A stretch of 64,000 nucleotides of DNA from Lutjanus erythropterus (GCA_020091685.1 CM034608.1:10850522-10914521); one strand, 5' to 3'; shown: positions 36,603 through 49,817, counted from the first letter of the stretch. A program made the numbers and translations. Notes: a model not told the origin generated them from the letters alone.

Positions 36603-37058
36603 TTAAAAGGGTAGTTTGGATTCGCTGAAGTCAAACAATAGCAGAAACAAATGAACAGACAGAGGCAGAAGTAGACCAGCATCTTGCATGTTCTATGAGG
36701 TAAAATTATTGATTTTGCCTATGGAGTTTGGTTAGTTTGGAGAGTGATATTTTGCTTATATAACAGCGGTTTCCCATCAGAAAAGGCTGTCCTGCAGCAA
36801 AGTAATGCAGTGAAAATATTCCAAATATAGCACATACTTGAGCTGACTTTTTTAGGTTGACCTTTTTTTAAGTGGCTAAAATCGGTTTTGCTGCTGTCTC
36901 TGTCCCCAGCAGTACATTGCTTAGCTTCCATGCTGGTGCTCCTCCGTGCTTCTCCAAACTGGGGGTGCGCGGACTGCCATCTGCTGTAGTTGACATGCTG
37001 TCTATTGACAAAATCCCTCATAAAACCCCATTTCAAATAATCCAAACTATCCCTATAA
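36603..37058. mobile_element. Foldback element family, copy 3
   Basis: The left end reads TTAAAAGGGTAGTTTGGATT and the right end has TTCAAATAATCCAAACTATC, inverted relative to each other. Internally it shares GTTTGGAGAGTGATATTTTG, TTAAGTGGCTAAAATCGG, TTTTGCTGCTGTCTCTGTCC and AAACTGGGGGTGCGC with copies 1 and 2. It is non-coding. It lies inside the TM6 intron. Confidence 0.65.
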
Positions 37059-40000
37059 GGGAAAATTCAACAATTCTTAAAATAAAAGAATAAAGTTTCT
37101 CCCCCTTTCCTGTATATGACAAAATCGATTTTATGCTTTAGCTGAACTACAAAGGCAAGTTGAAGTGTATTTATTTATCGTCTGCCATTGGTAAAATCCC
37201 TTTTACGATAGTTATCACAGTTATTAATTTGAATTATTAATGTTTTGAATACCTGAACAAATTGCATTGGTTTCTTTTTTACTTGTGCCAAACTCTTACT
37301 GGGAAAATAAATCTTTCGAGTGTGGGTGTGGGTGTGTGTTTTGGTTCAGTCTGTAATCTACTGCTGTTTCTGAGTGAGGTCATTTTTAAGCACTGGAGGT
37401 AGGCGCTTCTTTCAATTGGATATACAGTGCAATCACTTATTCACATCTGGTGGACACTTATCTCCTTCTTTCCTTTGAAAAATACCCCATTGCCTGTTTT
37501 CGTCTTACACTAGCCAGCGCAAAAACAAAAAAGGTCGTAAGTCATTCAGTCTCCAGTGAGGTCAAATTTGCCATTGAGTTCCGGGGTTTGATAATGTTCG
37601 ACTTCTTTGGGGAAGATTACGATGAGTAGAAGGGAAATGTAAACCCCACAACGATCCCCATCCAGCTTCTCCCATCTGCTCACCAGATGATAATGACTGG
37701 TCCCCTGCTGCCTGCTGTCCAGTCCACTTGTCCCTCTCAGGATGCTGTAAAACCCGCCATGGGTATTTTGTTCTAGGAATGACAGGATGACATGGGAGAA
37801 AAAAGACCAAGATGGTCACACACACTTGCACACATTGCATACACATAGATTCTCTCATACTCAGATAACCCCTCTGGCTCAATTAAGAACAGTGGGACAC
37901 AAGGTTTGTTCCATTCACATAAACTCTGATGCACTCACTTAGTCAAATGATGGGAAAACAAAACCCGAATCTGGCTTGTACTTGATGTGTTTTGCCAAAG
38001 ACAATAGAGACAGACAGACACACACACACATGCACACACGGAAATGGCATTTATCCACATTCATACAGACAGACATATTAAGTCATTGCTGATGTTTAAA
38101 AGTACTTTGTGGAGTTTTTGACCACTAATAGTGCTGTGGAGCAAAGTTTTTAATAATGGTGTGTGCTCCTCTGCATGTGAAGACATACGTGCAAACGAGA
38201 ATGGGGGTGACATGATGCACCAATCTACAAGAATAAAATTTGCATTTTGGAACATAAAACTTAATCAAGCAAACTCAGTCCAGCATTGCATGATGGAAAA
38301 TGTGGGCAGTCGCTACAGCCTTAAGAATAGATGTACAGTGTATAAAAATGCTTCAGGTCACAGTTACGCTTGTGAGACACAGCTGAGACATGATGCTACA
38401 CAGAGCTGTTGCGGACGGCTGCAAAGATTAAAATAGAGTGTATCTGTAGCGTGAGATATGCAAATAAAAACCACTTCTGACAGGCTTGTGGTCTATGTGC
38501 ACAGGGTGGATGGGAAATGTCTTTGCAATATAGGCATATGTGCAGGGATAGAGTGATTTGTTTCTAAAAAATAATGTGGGACTGGGCCAATGAATTGGGC
38601 CCCCTAATTCCCACTTCCAAGAATGAACAGTGCACATACATTGTCCTAAACTTTTGAATGGGAAGCATCTCCATCTCATTAGATATAGTGGCTGAATTGC
38701 CCCAGATTAGGCTGCAAGTAGTTTGTGTGGTGCAAGTCAGGTTAGAACTTATGACAACTGTTGCAACCAGTTTCAGGTGTGCCAGTTCTGTTGAACGTTT
38801 TTAATGTAGCTGAATATTCAAAAACAGGCAATTGACCCTTTTCCCATTGCCAGTAGACCTGCTGTTTTTTTTCTGATGTGACATTTTTAAAAGTCTCTGT
38901 ATGTTCAGTTACTTTTTTGTAGCTTCTAACTGAATCTCTGCAGTTTGAAGTTTAGTTTCTCTCCTGCATACCCGTTTGTACATTCAGGTAGCTGCTTTAT
39001 TTTGCTGTTTCAAGTTCACTTCAATTACAGCTGATGAAAACCCAATATTTCCTGATTTTCCTGCTTCATAATAAAAGCTTTTAGATAATAAAATAACAGG
39101 GGACTTTTACTATGAAGAATATGTAGGAAATTAAATGTTTGTCCTTCATACGCTCGACTGAGGACAAGACCATCATGAAAAAGGAGCAAAAGAGTCACGG
39201 AAGTTACAGAGGGAGGCCAAAAATCCTTCATTTCCTCCTCAGAAAAGAGGCGAAAATGAGGGTTTCTGCATGGGTGTCATGGTTACATCACTGCCGATCA
39301 GAGCTGGAGCCGATAAATACCCGTGACTAGTGTAGAGTCATTTGACCCAGGAGTGCATGCTGATTGTAACCTTTCCCACTGGAGACAAAAGCCAGATGTT
39401 AGTGGGTGTTAGTGGGTGTTTTGTCCAGTGTAAAAGGGGATTTAGACAATTACAAGTCATAGACAGCCTTGCTAGTGCATTTGACCACTGTTGCGTCTCT
39501 GCTGAAAAAGAAAAAAAAAAGTTGAATGACACCAACAGAGATTCTCTTCATCACTCTTCAATGAGTCAACAGAACCATCAAATTAGGCATGACCCTTGTT
39601 CACTGTGTGTGTGTCTGTGTGTCAGGTGTTGGCTCTTGTTGGGGCCTTCTGTGAATGATTTGATTATCTTAAAGCCCATGGTGCTGTATGCGGTCACATC
39701 GTCAGACAGTGTGGAGCGCCAAGACATACCATCAGCCCAAACACATGCACACAGATGCCATATCAATGACTTACACTTGTTCCAAGATCACAATGTATAA
39801 CCAATCAATGTTCAGCACAAGAACTGTTTTTTCTCCCTACTAGTGCACCGCATTTGACAGAGAGCAGAAACAATCAGAGCTAACTGCAACCCTCCAATAT
39901 GCCGTCAGCATTGAAACATGTCTGGTGTGCGGCTCGCAATGTCACCTGTTTTCTGAGACGCGCTTATAACGCAAGAAATGACGGCTCACAGCGCAGCTTT

Positions 40001-41250
40001 TCTAATTGCTCAGCAGCATCTGTGCTTATGAATCCTGTTTCAGGGGTCAGTTGTTCATTTCTGGCAACTCCGATTGAACATGCTTCCAGGGTCTGCAACT
40101 ACTGACCAGCATACTTTGTTTATTCGTTCAGCTTTTCCAGTAAGCCTGGATTTATAAGCGAGCATTAACAAAAGTATAATTGAATATTATCCATATCAAC
40201 TCTGCCTGTTAAGATTTCTAAAAATCCTGCAAATCATGTGACACAATCAATCAAAAATAGCTCTGGTAAGGAATTTGTTTTTGTGTGCATGTCAGATTGA
40301 TTTTGTGACAGTTATTGTTATCTTGAGGTTGATTTTTTCTGCATTTTTTTTCTTTTGATTCATGAAATACGCATAAAAACATTTACAACATTTTTTCCTG
40401 TCCATACAATAAATAGTACTAATGTTAGAATTTACCGTTAGAATGAAAAGCTGCTTTAACAGATCAGTGAGCAGGATTTAATGGCATCCTTATATTAAAA
40501 TATATATGTATCGGCCAATACTGTATGTCATTATTGGATTTTTTTAAGCTCCCATTCATTTCAATATCAGCCTCAAAAGTCCAGTATCAGTCAGGTTCTT
40601 CTTTCATGGTTGTAAATGACTGTTGGGGATTGTTTCCAGTGCATTCTGGGACAGAATATCAGAGGACATTTTAATTTGAAAACATCTGTGTTCATAGCCT
40701 GAAGTGCAGCAACAGAATCTGGTGGCACCAAACAGTGAGCAGATGAAAAAAAATCTAACCGTACACAGACAATTTTTCTCAACAAAACAGATGCAGGAAA
40801 GGACTGGTTGAAGTTCAAGGACCAAAGTGCCGCTTTGAATACAATTTTAGACAACTGGAATCAGAATTTGGTGGTGAGTGGCATGGTTGTGGCTAACAGT
40901 CTGGATTTGATCTAAGCCATAACAGAACACAACAGTGCTCTCAGTGTGCATTGTTCTTATTGTCGACTTTTGTCTTTTTGTTCCGAAACAGTGAGAAAAA
41001 AAAGAGAAAAAGGTTTGATTTATATCTGCAGATCTGCAAATATACTGCAGCCTGTTTGTGCGGGCAGAGCAGAAAACCTTCATTACAGCCATTTCAAAGA
41101 CTTCACTGTACTTCCAGTCAAAAGCGTGTTTCATTTGCCATTAGATCAGTGTGACACCATCACCAGACTCCATCACTGTGTACACCACCAGCCTCTTTAT
41201 CAATAACTGTAAACACTCAGCTACTGAATGTGAACTTTTATCTAATCTAC

Positions 41251-41288
<38 letters not shown>

Positions 41289-41450
41289 TGTGTGTGATTA
41301 TTGCTATGGGAATGAGGGGAGAGGAAAAAACAACCCCTCTGTGGACAAACGGGAAGCCAACAGGCCATTTCAGAAATCTAGATATAATGGATCTGTCCAC
41401 TGACTGATTTCAGTGAGATCATGGTCCCGACCACAGATGATGGTTTCGGG
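37059..41450. other. Intronic, no gene recognised
   Basis: A (GT)n microsatellite lies at 41253-41296 and a CA-rich stretch at 38018-38038. The longest frame (39342-39800, plus, 152 codons) has no recognisable domain and contains a low-complexity Cys/Val stretch from GTGT repeats. It is rejected as a gene. The segment 39250-39340 is a possible conserved non-coding block. Confidence 0.5.
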
Positions 41451-41725
41451 TTCAGAAAATGATAGATAGGGATGAACAGAGTGAGAGATACAGGAGAGAG
41501 GTGAAATTAAGAGACAGACATGAGAGTAGAGAGGAAGAGGGGTTGCAGAAAAGAAGGCGTAATTAAGAAAATAGAGATAAACAGGGGAGAGATGCAAAGA
41601 AAATAAAGAAGTGAAGTCGAATATAAAAAATGAATGGGTAAAGATAGAGTGTGAGGGGAGAGAAAAAAGAGAGATGCAACTGCAGAGATTAATGGGAGGA
41701 AAGGGAGTGAGCCATACAGAAGAAT
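41451..41725 (+). repeat. Purine-rich tract of about 275 bp
   Basis: The + strand is dominated by A and G (GAGAGGTGAAATTAAGAGAC, GAGTAGAGAGGAAGAGGGGT, GAGGGGAGAGAAAAAAGAGA). The minus-strand frame 41370-41816, rich in Ser/Leu/Phe, is a composition artefact. Confidence 0.65.
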
Positions 41726-42109
41726 GAGAGCAGTAATTTAATATTGGGTGTTGATTCATTTTTAAGGGCCTGAGAGAATTGCACATTAGTGGAAACATAA
41801 GCTGACGCAAAGACATGTGAGAAATAATAGTAAGGCATGAAAATCCCTGATAGCAGAATGTGAAGCTCTATAATGAGTTTAATGTGTAGCTACATGTGGG
41901 ATATATAAACACAATGTACAGAAACTCAGAGGTGTGAGACACAGCATTATAAGGATCACAGACTTAAAGGTCCGTATGGGGGATTTACGATGAACTTTGC
42001 ACTTGTTATAATAAAATGTTGACATTACTGATTACACTTTATAATGACAGATTTAATTTCATTCCAGTAAACTTTGGTAAAGAAATTGTAGATTTCTTTT
42101 GGTGTGATG

Positions 42110-42740
42110 TCCTCTTTGTAATATTGCAATGTGACCATGAGATAACAAAAAATGTAATGTGCTCTTGTGGACCGAGATGTAGGACAACTCTGTTTATTTA
42201 TGGAGACTGGAAGTTTTGTTTTCCCTATATTGGGAAGACTAAAGTATCAGGATGTGTTAGCGTAATCAAAGCGTTTTTTGATGAAAATGGATATCATGAA
42301 TTTCCAACTTTCCCTGTGCAGGAACACCGAACTTCTGGTTCTGGTGTTCACTTTTCCTATCACTTTTAGGGCCATACCTGCCCTCCCTACATTGCCGTCA
42401 AGTGTACAACCCAGGCGGATGTTTAAACGGAGATGTCAATGTCCTTAAAATATATTTTGAAATCCTTAGTTTTGTATAATCTGGGTGTGTAGCCAAAGAG
42501 AAATAATTCTGCTTTTCCAATGTATAAGGAGAGTTTATCATCAGAGAGCCAAACACTGATGTTTGTCAGCTGCTCACTGAGCCTTTCCTGGAGTTAAGCC
42601 AAGTCTTTATCAACAACCGCCAGAGCTGAGTTGTCTGCGTATATGAAGAGGTCACATTTACATGCCTCTTCCATATCATTAATACACATTAGAAATAACA
42701 AGGAGCCTAACACACTCCCTTGGGGAACGCCACAGCTCAG
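42110..42740 (-). pseudogene. Dead LINE reverse-transcriptase fragment (CR1/L2/Rex1-like)
   Basis: Read on the minus strand from about 42740 downward, the frame gives a reverse-transcriptase core: a GVPQGSVLG block, then SLLFLMCINDMEEAC, then LFIYADNSALAVVDKDLA. In this family the catalytic motif is YADD; here it is YADN, so one metal-binding Asp is lost, and a TAA stop follows shortly after (about 42598-42600). After that, WLSDDKLSLYIGKAELFLFG is readable, then a frameshift to GCTLDGNVGRAGMALKVIGK (about 42340-42400). A weaker match near 42140-42195 reads NRVVLHLGPQEHI, as at the C-terminal side of such ORFs. The clade within the CR1/L2/jockey-like group is not resolved. Confidence 0.8.
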
Positions 42741-44867
42741 GGGACAGGCTTCTCAGTAATGTCCATTAACTTCCACTATTTGGACACTAGTGTACAAGTA
42801 AGACTTCAGTCATGTCAGTGCTGTTGTGACACAATCCCAATTTAATCCTGATTATAATGGAGAAGATAATGTACTGTACATGATTTCTATCATTAAAATG
42901 TTTTTCAACAACTCACACATATATTAGAAACCAGAAGATCTTAATCAAAAAGGAGAATCTTGATGCAAGTGCATTACAACTAATGTAACTTTGACTTGGA
43001 TGGATGATTTGTGACTCATTACCGCATGTTTCAAATTAATGCAAGTTGTTTGTTTGAAGCGTGGCCAAATGACTGGAAACTGATGGCAACATCACATGCA
43101 GGCAATCCAAAAAACATCATTTCTAGTTAAACGGCTAAACATGCATAACCACCAGCTTGATCCTTTAAGCCATTCAACCTCATATTTATGTAATTCTGTA
43201 GCGCTCTGCATGGGACTGAGGGCAACAGAACAAGCTGCTACAGACAATGTGTCAGTAACACCGAAAAACGTCATAAACATATTCTCCCAGGAAGAAACAT
43301 GACACGTGAGCCATCAGAGCAAAGCCTTTTCTAACAAACACTAAGTTAGATTAGGAAAGAGATCCACATTTCCTCATTTGAAGGAGGAGGTAGTGCACAG
43401 AGAGAGAGAAAAGATCTCACAATTGTTGCTCAAAATCCCCTAATGATGTATGAAGCAAAGAGCTTTAATGCCGAAAGTGAAGCTCTCGGTTTCAGGTTAA
43501 TAATGATTATAATGTTGATTGCAAGGCTAAGCATGCTGGGATGAAATGGTACGTTTTTCTCAACACTGTCCAAATTTCTTCATGTTTGTGTGTCTGAGCG
43601 CTCCTCCATCTGTCTTTGTGCCATGTATAATTATGTGAGTGTTTGCGTGTGTTTGTGTCTGCACATGTGAGTGTTTATCCGTGTGTGTCTCCCCTCAGTT
43701 CTGCATCTGTGTGTGTGTGTGCGCATTTATGGGAGTGTTGAGTTCATTGCCGTTGTCTGGTCCCCATTATTTCCTTATTTTTGTTCCCATTATCCTCTGT
43801 TCTCTGTCTTATGAAAGCCCATTTCCGCCAGGAAAAAGATACTACGACACTAGATACTATGTCTATTACTTTTAGTTTAATAATTTTAGCTTTAATAATT
43901 TTGAGACTCAAAAGAATCTGATATGTCAGAATTTTGACTCACTATTTCCTAATTTCTTTTTTGTCTTTTGTATTTATTTTGTTTCCCTGGGCAAAATGAG
44001 CTTCCATACACATTGGATCCAAACTGTATTAGACTGAACAGGGAATGTTGTGACACTTCCTGGATTTAGTTGCTCAGTCTCAAAGGTCTCAGTGACGATT
44101 TTGACATCAAGCCCTTCTTGCCACAGTTATTCTCCTATAGGTCCTGACTGATTTCATATTCACTGTATCCTGTGAGATGCTGTCCAGCGTTGTGGACCAA
44201 AAAGGTCGAATCACTCTGCAGCTGAAGATGATCCTTCAAATGTCACATGTGTCACTGTCGCTATGAGCAGGACATAACAACAGCCATTCATGTCTCTTGC
44301 TTCTGTGTCATTCCCAACTCTATCAAGACCTGGAAAGTGTTTTTCCACGCATTCCCAGATTTTCCAGGCCTGCGTCACCGTCGTGTTTATTTATTTTCTT
44401 CCTCTGACTTTCCATTTCTTCGGTCTCCTTTCCCTCCATGTGGCATTTTGTGACAAGGCAAAAGGATTCACTCAAGCCGTATTTGTTTCCTCCGTTAACT
44501 AAATCCTGCTTTACCCTCTGCGAGCCTGATGTGGCTGGTCTATGTGGCAGTGGTGAGGCGGACACTTTTTTCTGGGGCAATGTAAAGAGGCAACTTTGAG
44601 ATGAAGGGTGTAGCACATGCAACTTTATACCCCTGGCTTTAGAGAGGAAATGAAAGAATCCAAGGGTGAAACCTCTCAGGTCATGGCGTCACACAAAGAC
44701 TGTTTTCTTTCTCATTTTAAGGGAAAATCGGGACAAACATACTGCAAATATACATGACTTCCACCCCATTTAAAACAGAAAAGGATAACTGGTGAAAGAG
44801 GTTATGTGAAAGAGCGGAAGAATGAAGAAGAATGTTGAAGAATAATTTGTGATTTTAACAGAGATAG
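42741..44867. other. Intronic, no gene recognised
   Basis: GT-rich stretches around 43630-43725 produce cysteine/valine-rich chance frames. No gene is supported. Confidence 0.5.
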
Positions 44868-45810
44868 GAAGTAATTAAGTACAAATACTTTTTTACAACT
44901 TAAGTGGATTTTTCAGGTATTTGTACTTAACTTAAGCATTTATTTTTCTGACAGCTTTTTACTTTTCCTCCATTATATCTCAAAACAGGCTTGTTACTTT
45001 GGTTATGCTTAGGAAAGACATAAGACAAAAAGACAAAAAAAGTAAGACAAAAGGTACATAAAAAGTCACAACAAAACAAAAACAATGTAACAAGACGAAA
45101 ATGGCATAAAAGATGTAACCAGATGAAAACTACGTAATAAGACGAAAATTACATAAAAGATATAACAAGTCGAAAATTATGTAATAAGATGAAAACGCTG
45201 GAAAAGGTGTAACAAGATGAATATGACATAAAAGATGTAACAAGACAGAAATGCTGTAAGAGATCTGTAACAAGATAAGTATGACATAACAAGATGAAAA
45301 AGACATAACAAGACAAAAACAACTTAACAATACATAAGACAGAAATAACAAAAAATGTAACAAGAGGAATATGATGTAACATGGCCTAATTCAAGATGTA
45401 ACAAAATGTGAAAGACAGCAAGACGAAGTCAACTTAGCAAGATGAAAACGGTGTTACAATACATAACAAAACGAAAATTACATAACAAGATAGAAACGAC
45501 GTGCCAAGACAAAAGCGACTGGAAAGTGCAGCAATACAAAAATGTAAAAGATGTAGCAAAATGAGACAAAAATGAGATAAATGGCCTAATAAAACAAAAA
45601 TAGGTGAGATTCAGTTATCTTTGCACAGTTTTTTTTTTTTGCACAGTACTTTTATACTTTGGGTACATTTCAGAGCCTGTACTTTATCACTTTTATTGCA
45701 GAAAATAAATTAAATCAGTACTTCTATTTTTACCAGAGTCTTTTTTTTCTACACAAGTATCTGTATTTCTGCTTTAGTACAGATTGTGTGTTCTTTTGCC
45801 ACTTCTGGAC
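44868..45810. mobile_element. hAT-like 'AAGTACTTAAGTA' element carrying an internal minisatellite
   Basis: The left segment (44868-45000: GAAGTAATTAAGTACAAATA, GGTATTTGTACTTAACTTAA, TTTCTGACAGCTTTTTACTT) and the right segment (45640-45810: GTACTTTTATACTTTGGGTA, CATTTCAGAGCCTGTACTTT, TGCTTTAGTACAGATTGTG, CCACTTCTGG) resemble the two ends of a very common fish hAT-like non-autonomous element. The stretch between them is a tandem repeat (see next entry). There is no transposase. Confidence 0.55.
45015..45605. repeat. Degenerate minisatellite, about 20 bp unit
   Basis: This is about 590 bp of repeated variants of TAACAAGACGAAAATGACA and ATAAAAGATGTAACAAGATG, with unit length near 19-22 bp and sometimes organised as a roughly 40 bp dimer. 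Units differ by point changes and small indels. The paired minus-strand frames 45130-45363 and 45149-45382 (repetitive Leu/Ser/Cys/Tyr) result from this periodicity. Confidence 0.8.
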
Positions 45811-48800
45811 TTTTAACAGTTATTTTCTTATGGTTTTTGCCTTACACAGACAAAAATATAGGTTGTGGTTAGGATCGATTTCAGACTGTAATATGTTTCC
45901 AGCAGCACTAACACAAAATTAGAAAGTGTTGCTTAAGACAGGAAACATGGTCATGAAATTCAGTCATAATGGTGATCTCAAGTATTTTTCTTGTTTTTTG
46001 GCTTTTGGTTGTTTTTTTGTGCTGAGTTATGTTGTGCTCAGGGTAAGATGTTTCACTGAGAGACAAATAATTCAGATAGTTTCTCTGCTGGGCTGCGAAC
46101 CCTTTCAGAAATTTATCAAACTCTGGATAGTCTGCCTGCATAGCTGAGAAGTGAGGTCAAGCCTTCACTGCAGCTGCCGCCTGCAAAACACTAACAGATA
46201 ACAGGCCTGCCTGTCAATATCCCCTCTCTCTCTCTCTCTTTCTCCGCTTGCCTAATTTCTCATCAAGACTTTTTGTTTTACAGCCTCAAGAGTGTAATGT
46301 CCTGCAGTTGTCTTATACTTGTGACAAATAGCATCTGTTGACTGAATTCAGGGCACTTTAACTTGATATTAATGAGTAATGAGTCAGTGACCCCCTTCTC
46401 TAGGCGAACACACTTAAAGTGATGATACATCTACTCACCCAAATGAGGTCCGAAGGTTACAGATATGATGATGGAATACTGGAGATATGTTTGCAACAGT
46501 GAGGTAGAGGTCAGTAGTTTATGTTTCTGTACATGTTTCACATTAAGGGAGGGACAGTGGCGGATATGGATTGGGATTGGCGGCTCAATTTGATTTCCTG
46601 AGGAGTCAGGAATCCCATTTTACTTCCTACAAACAGCCATCTGTGGTTTCTTTTAGTGATGACCATTAATTCATGATGACCATTTGTTCGCCTAAACTTT
46701 ACCAACACATTAATATCAGTCTGTTTTCTGTAATGATCCTACAGTATGTAACATTTTTAAAAGCCTGGACAAATTAAATATGAGATACGAGGTACGTGAT
46801 CAGAAAACACACATATGATGTGTTTTGGAGAAACAAAACTACTGAGACTTCGTAGAACAAAATTATGTGATTTACACTTTCAATTGCATTTTTCTGTTTA
46901 TATTATTTTATTTCTTTTGAAACTGTGTTTAATATTCAATCTGAGTTTATATCTGTTTTATTTCTATGACGTTGAGCTTTTATTTTGAAAGCTTGACCTT
47001 TTTCTCGGTCACTCCAATTTAGGGAGCCCCAAAATTGACAAGGTGTCATTAAAATCTCAACAGTGATAGTATATTCAAAGGATTCAAAAGATTCAACGTA
47101 TTTATGTCGTATTAAAAAGTTGTTTTAAAATTGTCAGTATTGACATCAACTAGCTGGCTGGCTGGCATGTTTTTACCACACAGCCAGATGTTATCAGTCC
47201 CAGCAGTTTTACTCATATTCAGGAGGATTCTTCTTCTTACATCCTCTGTGGACACTGATCATAGCTCGTCCTCTGGAGGCAGACTAAACTTTACAGCCGA
47301 CCCCGTGTTGAAGAGATCAAAGTGAGCATAATGCGTTTAGCTCATCTGGTAAAATGATGATACATAATGAGGACACACCTGCTTTTGTAGCCTGTAACAT
47401 TTTTAATTGCCCTCCACGTATCTTTGGTGTTGCTGGTGTTGAGGCTGCTGATGCCCCCACTTTGCCTCCTTGATGCCATGATTTCAGCCTTGTCACCTAC
47501 ACAGATTGCAGATAATGGAATTGTGCTATATATTTACAATCAGGCTTAGAGGACAGCATTTAGTGGTATTTTAGTGGGCTCCATAACTGGCAAACAAATG
47601 CACTGTGAAAACAAAGCATTTGACGACACTGTACAACAGAAGTACTCAAAAGTGTAAGTAAAAAGTTTTACATGTGGTTGTAGAGTGAAATGGGTGTTTT
47701 TGTTCTGCAGACTGATGCTGGTGTGGTTCTTAAGTGATGGTGATGTGGTTGTAGAGTGATTTTTGTGTTTTTCAAGATAGACTGAAACAATAAATCTGAC
47801 TTCACTTTTATGTTTCATCATTTGATCAATGGTTGTGTTGTCAGATACATTTTTAGAGACAAAATCTTAGAGCCATTCTTTTAAATCATATTGCACAATT
47901 TTGTTTTGCCTCCTATGTGTGTCATAACAAGAAAAACATGTGTAAGGTGATGCTGAAAACATATGTAACCATTTTGAGTCATCAGTGCTTAAGTCTAAGT
48001 CTAAATGAATCATTGTTCTCAAGTGTGCAGGTCAGCAGAATTCATGTCTGAGTCAAAGCAAGTCATTGGTTTTCAAATGTAAATCACGAGTCATGAAAAT
48101 CAAACTTACAGGAATCCATGAAGTCCAGGGCTTAGTTCTGGAGCCATTAAAATACATACTAATAATAAAAAATAATTGGGTGAAACACAGTATGTTAATT
48201 AGGGGGAAATCCAAGAACATCAAACTCACATTTTTGTGGAATTAACTGCACAGTCAGCCCAAGAGGAAACCAGGACTTACATCAAAACCTGTATAATGGG
48301 AAAATTTAGCACTTCTCATGTTGACTGTAAATGTAGTTAATCGAATCAATAGATTTTGCAAAGACACCACCATGTGCCACAACCATGGGCACTGCGCTTA
48401 ATCCGTAGATCAGGTGGTCCAGGTCATAAAAATGGACTTTCTGATCAACATGATGTGTGTGCATTTGTGCATAAAGCACATCAGTACAAATTAATTAATT
48501 TCATTAATTATGTTTCCTTAAGAGAGCTTCTTCTGTCCTGTCAAGTTTATAACTACAGTTTTTAGTTTTGCTGTTTAAACGTCCTACGATATTTGCTGCT
48601 GTGACTTTAGTGCCCACATGGAAACAAAACTGAAAAGCAGCCTCTCTAATTATTAAGGTGGATTGTCAAAGAAAACACTCAGACATCAATACAACACACC
48701 ATGAAGAAATCACCTGGAAAGCTTGTTGCTCAACATAATTTTAAAGGTAATATAGGCTTCAGGGACTGTTAGAGGTGTGGGTGCGGGTTTCTAAATATTC

Positions 48801-49175
48801 TTCATTTAGACTGCAAAAACTTCTCCTGCTGCAAAATCCAGAGGGAAGAACTGCAGTCTATTTCAGCTTGGGTTTCTAGTTTCTGTTTCTGGTTTGCCAG
48901 GGGGTGTGCTAAATGAGTATTTTCATCACCTAACACTATGTTTTGGCCATCAAAGTAATACCTGTAGGTTAGGGTGGTGATACACGGCAACATGGCCGTG
49001 GGTGTCAAGAGGCTTGCAGCAGTAGGCACTGCCAGCACAGTTCTGCAAGCTGGAAAACTCAGCTTATTTGGTCAGTATAGCACATGCTGTGAAATTTATT
49101 GCTTCAGTTGACTACATTTAACATCAACACTGGTTGGATATCCATGAGAAAATCATGTGAATACCATGTTTTCCC
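45811..49175. other. Intronic, no gene recognised
   Basis: A short CT run lies at 46224-46243. A mixed-composition block at 46145-46235 is a possible conserved non-coding element. No gene was recognised. Confidence 0.5.
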
Positions 49176-49750
49176 TTAAAGTGATAGTTCACCCAAAAAT
49201 TAAATCTCACTCAATATCTACTCACCCCTGTGCTGATGTGAGGATGGGTGAAGATCTCCAGTTCACAAAACACTGCTGGAGCTTCAGCAGAAAACAGTGT
49301 TGCAGACAAATCCAGTACAATTGAAATGAATGGTGTCCAGTTTTAAAATGTAAAAAAAGAACCCCAAAAAAACACAAAATGTCTCCATACTGCTCATGTG
49401 GTGTAATCCGAGACGCCAAGACGCCATTTACACCATGTTTTTAGCCTAAATGTCACCTGTAGCCTCTCAGACCTGATCCGTGTGCACACACCTGAAGCGG
49501 GTACACAAGCTCTCGCCCAAGCAGTGCGGCTGCAAATGATGTTCCTCTTCTATGTTGAAGTCCTTGGACATTTTCTTCTTTGTTGAAAGTTTTTGAAGTC
49601 AGCTGTATGCATAACAAGTCACTATTTCTGAGCAGATCTCTCTCTGTCGCTTCCAGGTAGCATGTAAACACAGATGTGAAGGTATCACGAGATCTTGTAA
49701 ATCTCGTGTTGTGTCACTTGGGCGAAAGCTTGTGTACCCGTCTTTTTTAA
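49176..49750. mobile_element. TTAA-type fish element next to the last lpar1 exon
   Basis: The left end reads TTAAAGTGATAGTTCACCCA, a TTAAAGGGATAGTTCA-family terminus like that at 2035. Inside, AAGCGGGTACACAAGCTCTC followed by GCCCAAG (49495-49521) pairs with the inverse segment CTTGGGCGAAAGCTTGTGTA followed by CCCGTCTT (about 49718-49745), giving a stem of about 27 bp. The right terminus is not clear. The element ends within about 70 bp of the final splice acceptor. Confidence 0.6.
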
Positions 49751-49817
49751 ACATTCCTGTTTTCCTTTTCCCAGCACCAATTTTAACAAAAATTCTCTCT
49801 GCTTTGTATCTCCTCAG

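Noticed and set aside
39342-39800. 152-codon open frame in the TM6 intron
   Set aside because: No recognisable domain, a GTGT-derived Cys/Val stretch, and no splice or codon-usage support.
41370-41816. 148-codon minus-strand frame
   Set aside because: It is antisense to a purine-rich tract and is Ser/Leu/Phe-rich by composition.
42016-42369. 117-codon plus-strand frame
   Set aside because: It overlaps the antisense LINE relic. The minus strand carries the recognisable reverse-transcriptase similarity.
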